From a bacterium (GTDB taxonomy: Bacteria > Chloroflexota > Dormibacteria > Dormibacterales > Dormibacteraceae): a stretch of 41,117 nt of DNA. A model generated the notes under the pieces. The model was not told the origin of the DNA and did not search any database. It saw only the letters and a list, made by a program, of their open reading frames with translations. Location of the stretch: contig CADDZO010000008.1 of assembly GCA_902812395.1 (NCBI GenBank), forward strand, positions 1 through 41,117, read 5' to 3'. Below are positions 39,487 to 41,117 of the stretch, piece by piece (within the stretch, counting starts at the first letter, position 1; each line of letters begins with the position of its first letter). The position numbers and the translations under genes are program-made.

Positions 39487-39975
39487 GTGAACTGGAAGGA
39501 CTGGGCGCGGCAACAAGGCGTTCATCCCATGACTGGCTACCGCTGGTTCCGGGAAGGCAAACTCCCAGTTCCCGCGCGCCGTGCCGGCCGGCTGATCCTG
39601 GTGGACCAGCCACCGGTCAGTGCCGTTCAGGGGATCACGGCCGTGGATGCCCGCGTGTCGTCCGCTGACCAGAGGTCCGACCTGGACCGACAGGTTGCTC
39701 GGGTGAGCGCATGGGCGGCAGCCCAGAGCTTGGCGACCACGATCGGAGTGGAGCACCGCGACCGGTTCGCCCGCTTGGGCGCGGAGGAGGTCGAGGCTGT
39801 GCTGGCGGCACAGGGCCGCCGGTTGCTGGTTGTGGATCCATCGGAGGTGGATGACGATCTGGTGTGGGGCGTGACCGAGATCCTGACCAGCCTCTGGGCT
39901 CGCCTCTCCGGGCAGCGAGCGGCTGCCAACCGAGCGGCCAAGGCCATCGCAGCGGCCACCAGGGAGAACCCGTGA
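39487..39975 (+). CDS. IS607-type serine resolvase with internal deletion
   Basis: 162 residues; intact relatives have about 190-200. Residues 1-33 are the MerR-like DNA-binding helix (G-V-H-P-M-T-G-Y-R-W-F-R-E-G-K-L-P-V-P). The catalytic core is A-R-V-S-S-A-D-Q-R-S-D-L-D-R-Q with the nucleophile Ser. Then A-W-A-A-A-Q-S-L jumps straight to V-E-H-R-D-R-F-A-R. The stretch of about 30 residues usually between them (with EVGSGLNGxR) is missing without a frameshift. Ala-Arg-Val is preceded by Asp rather than the usual Tyr. Activity is doubtful. Its stop overlaps the tnpB GTG. Confidence 0.85.
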   Translation: MNWKDWARQQGVHPMTGYRWFREGKLPVPARRAGRLILVDQPPVSAVQGITAVDARVSSADQRSDLDRQVARVSAWAAAQSLATTIGVEHRDRFARLGAEEVEAVLAAQGRRLLVVDPSEVDDDLVWGVTEILTSLWARLSGQRAAANRAAKAIAAATRENP

Positions 39976-41117
39976 AGCTGCAGCAGGCCGGGTCCCCACG
40001 AAGCGGGCTTCGTGGGGTGCCCCAGGCCTACCGGTACGCGCTCGATCCCACCCCGGCCCAAGAGCGGAGGCTCCGCTCCCATGCCGGGGCGGCGCACTAC
40101 GCCTGGAACTGGGCCTTGACCCGGGTGAAGGCGCGGTATGAAGCCGAGAAGAAGTGGTACTCGGCGGAAGAACTCCATCGGCTGTGGAACGTGGAGAAGA
40201 AGACCGAGCCCGATCTAGCCTGGTGGAGTGAGAACTCCAAGTGCGTCTACCAGGAGGCCTTCCGGAACCTGGACCGGGCGCTGGAGGACTTCTCGAAGTC
40301 CAAGAAGGGGCTGCGGAAGGGGCGACGGCTGGGCTTCCCTCGCTCCAAGAAGAAGGGCCGGTGCCGGGATTCCTGTCGCTTCAGCACCGGGGTGATGCGC
40401 TGCTCGGGCTCGACGGTCACGCTGCCCCGGCTGGGGACCATTCGCACCCACGAGTCCACCGAGGCGTTGGCGGGCAAGATCGCGGAGGGAAAGGCCAGGA
40501 TCCTCTCTGCCACCGTGTCGCGGACCGCCCAGCGGTGGTTGGTGTCCTTCACCGTGGAGGTGGAGCGTGAGGTCCCGGATCATCATCGGCGGCCCCGGAC
40601 GGCGGTCGGTCTCGATCTCGGGATCTCTTCCCTGATCACGGCGGTGGACCACCAAGGCAAGGTGATCAGGTTCCCTGGTCCCAAGCCGCTGAGGGCTGCG
40701 CTGCGGCGCCTCCGCCGAGCCGCGCGCGCCCATTCCCGCAAAAAGACCGGCTCAGCCAACCGCAGGAAGAGCGCGCGACGCCTGGCGCGTATCCATGCCC
40801 GGATCGCTAGCCTCCGCCTCGATGCCTTGCACAAGGCCACGACCTGGGGACTCGATACGAGACGGTGGTGGTCGAGGACCTGAACGTGGCCGGGATGCTT
40901 CGCAACCGGAGGCTGGCCCGGAGCCTGGCCGACCAGTCCTTCGGGACCGTGCGGCGCCAGCTCGACTCCAAGGCCGTCTGGCGCGGCGGCCGGCTGTTGG
41001 TTGCCGAGCGGTTCTTCCCCAGTTCCAAGACGTGCTCTGGCTGCGGGACGGTGAAAGCCAAGGCTGGCCGAGCGCATCTTCCGCTGCGAGAACTGTGGCC
41101 TGGTCATCGACCGAGAC
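39972..41117 (+). pseudogene. tnpB: TnpB (RNA-guided nuclease family), frameshifted and truncated by window edge
   Basis: From GTG 39972 (GTGA overlap with the resolvase) a TnpB protein is open to 40883. It shows the N-terminal Y-R-Y-A-L-D-P-T-P-A-Q segment and the RuvC-I motif V-G-L-D-L-G-I-S-S (Asp215). Near 40850 one base appears lost, and the rest continues in another frame: V-V-V-E-D-L-N-V-A-G-M with the second catalytic acid, then C-S-G-C. Near 41063 an extra base shifts it again before C-E-N-C and the final D-R-D. Restoring both gives a normal TnpB with its zinc ribbon. As read it makes a protein without RuvC-II/III; sequencing error is an alternative. Confidence 0.85.

Larger units (their letters stand above)
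39442..41117 (+). mobile_element. IS607-family element (resolvase plus TnpB), decayed, cut by window edge
   Basis: The left boundary is inferred from the sequence shared with the remnant at 2817-2861: similarity starts at GGGGTCGG (39442) and runs through the resolvase start. It contains a serine resolvase gene and an overlapping tnpB. The resolvase has an internal deletion and tnpB two frameshifts, so the element is probably immobile. The right end lies outside the window. Confidence 0.8.

Overview
The window is about 41 kb of very GC-rich bacterial DNA with short intergenic gaps, many overlapping start and stop codons, frequent GTG starts, and many genes with a TANNNT box 6 to 9 bases before the start codon and no ribosome binding site (leaderless mRNAs). 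That style, with a HadAB-like dehydratase pair, a MoxR/DUF58/TgpA operon, a K+-independent proton pyrophosphatase and a LeuB of the mycobacterial type, suggests an uncultivated actinobacterium or a Chloroflexota/Dormibacterota-like soil lineage. There is no rRNA or marker gene here to settle this.

Layout. 1-2183: start of galT, a LOG-like gene, a hotdog thioesterase and a TetR regulator. 2184-3413: a scar with an IS607 end and an IS21 istB fragment. 3414-7788: membrane spermidine-synthase-like protein, class B J-protein, metallophosphoesterase, and a divergent DUF4097-like/DUF2089 pair behind the best sigma70-type promoter in the window. 7858-16699 (minus strand): acyl-CoA ligase and split transketolase, then leuB-leuC-leuD-leuA-like and a branched-chain type E1-alpha gene overlapping the leuA-like gene. 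16786-23395: small coiled-coil protein, VOC protein, HppA, a CinA-domain protein, and a lipid-type operon (HadA-like, HadB-like, SDR, enoyl-CoA hydratase). 23445-27948: TgpA-like transglutaminase, DUF58, MoxR. 28132-36853: RadC, alpha/beta hydrolase, nitrilase, cobalamin adenosyltransferase, two tandem TenA-family genes, HAD phosphatase, D-Ala-D-Ala carboxypeptidase, secreted GH-A glycosidase and Dps. 36854-38185: a second graveyard with IS701-like, TnpB-tail, SnoaL-like and ABM-like fragments. 38186-39304: a polytopic membrane protein under a 24-bp palindrome. 39442-41117: an IS607-type element whose resolvase has an internal deletion and whose tnpB is frameshifted twice.

How it fits together. 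The central minus-strand block can plausibly build a chain-elongated 2-oxo acid (LeuA/LeuCD/LeuB chemistry). The product of the leucine version, 2-oxoisocaproate, is the substrate class of the E1-alpha encoded in the same operon. The nearby HadAB/SDR/ECH operon could use or break down acyl-CoAs, but a link between the two is inference. No CRISPR array, tRNA, rRNA or recognised riboswitch was seen. The observations most worth following are the leaderless-start signature, the leu/E1-alpha coupling, the TenA pair with one member lacking the catalytic cysteine, and the two scars that share IS607 and TnpB-type ends.
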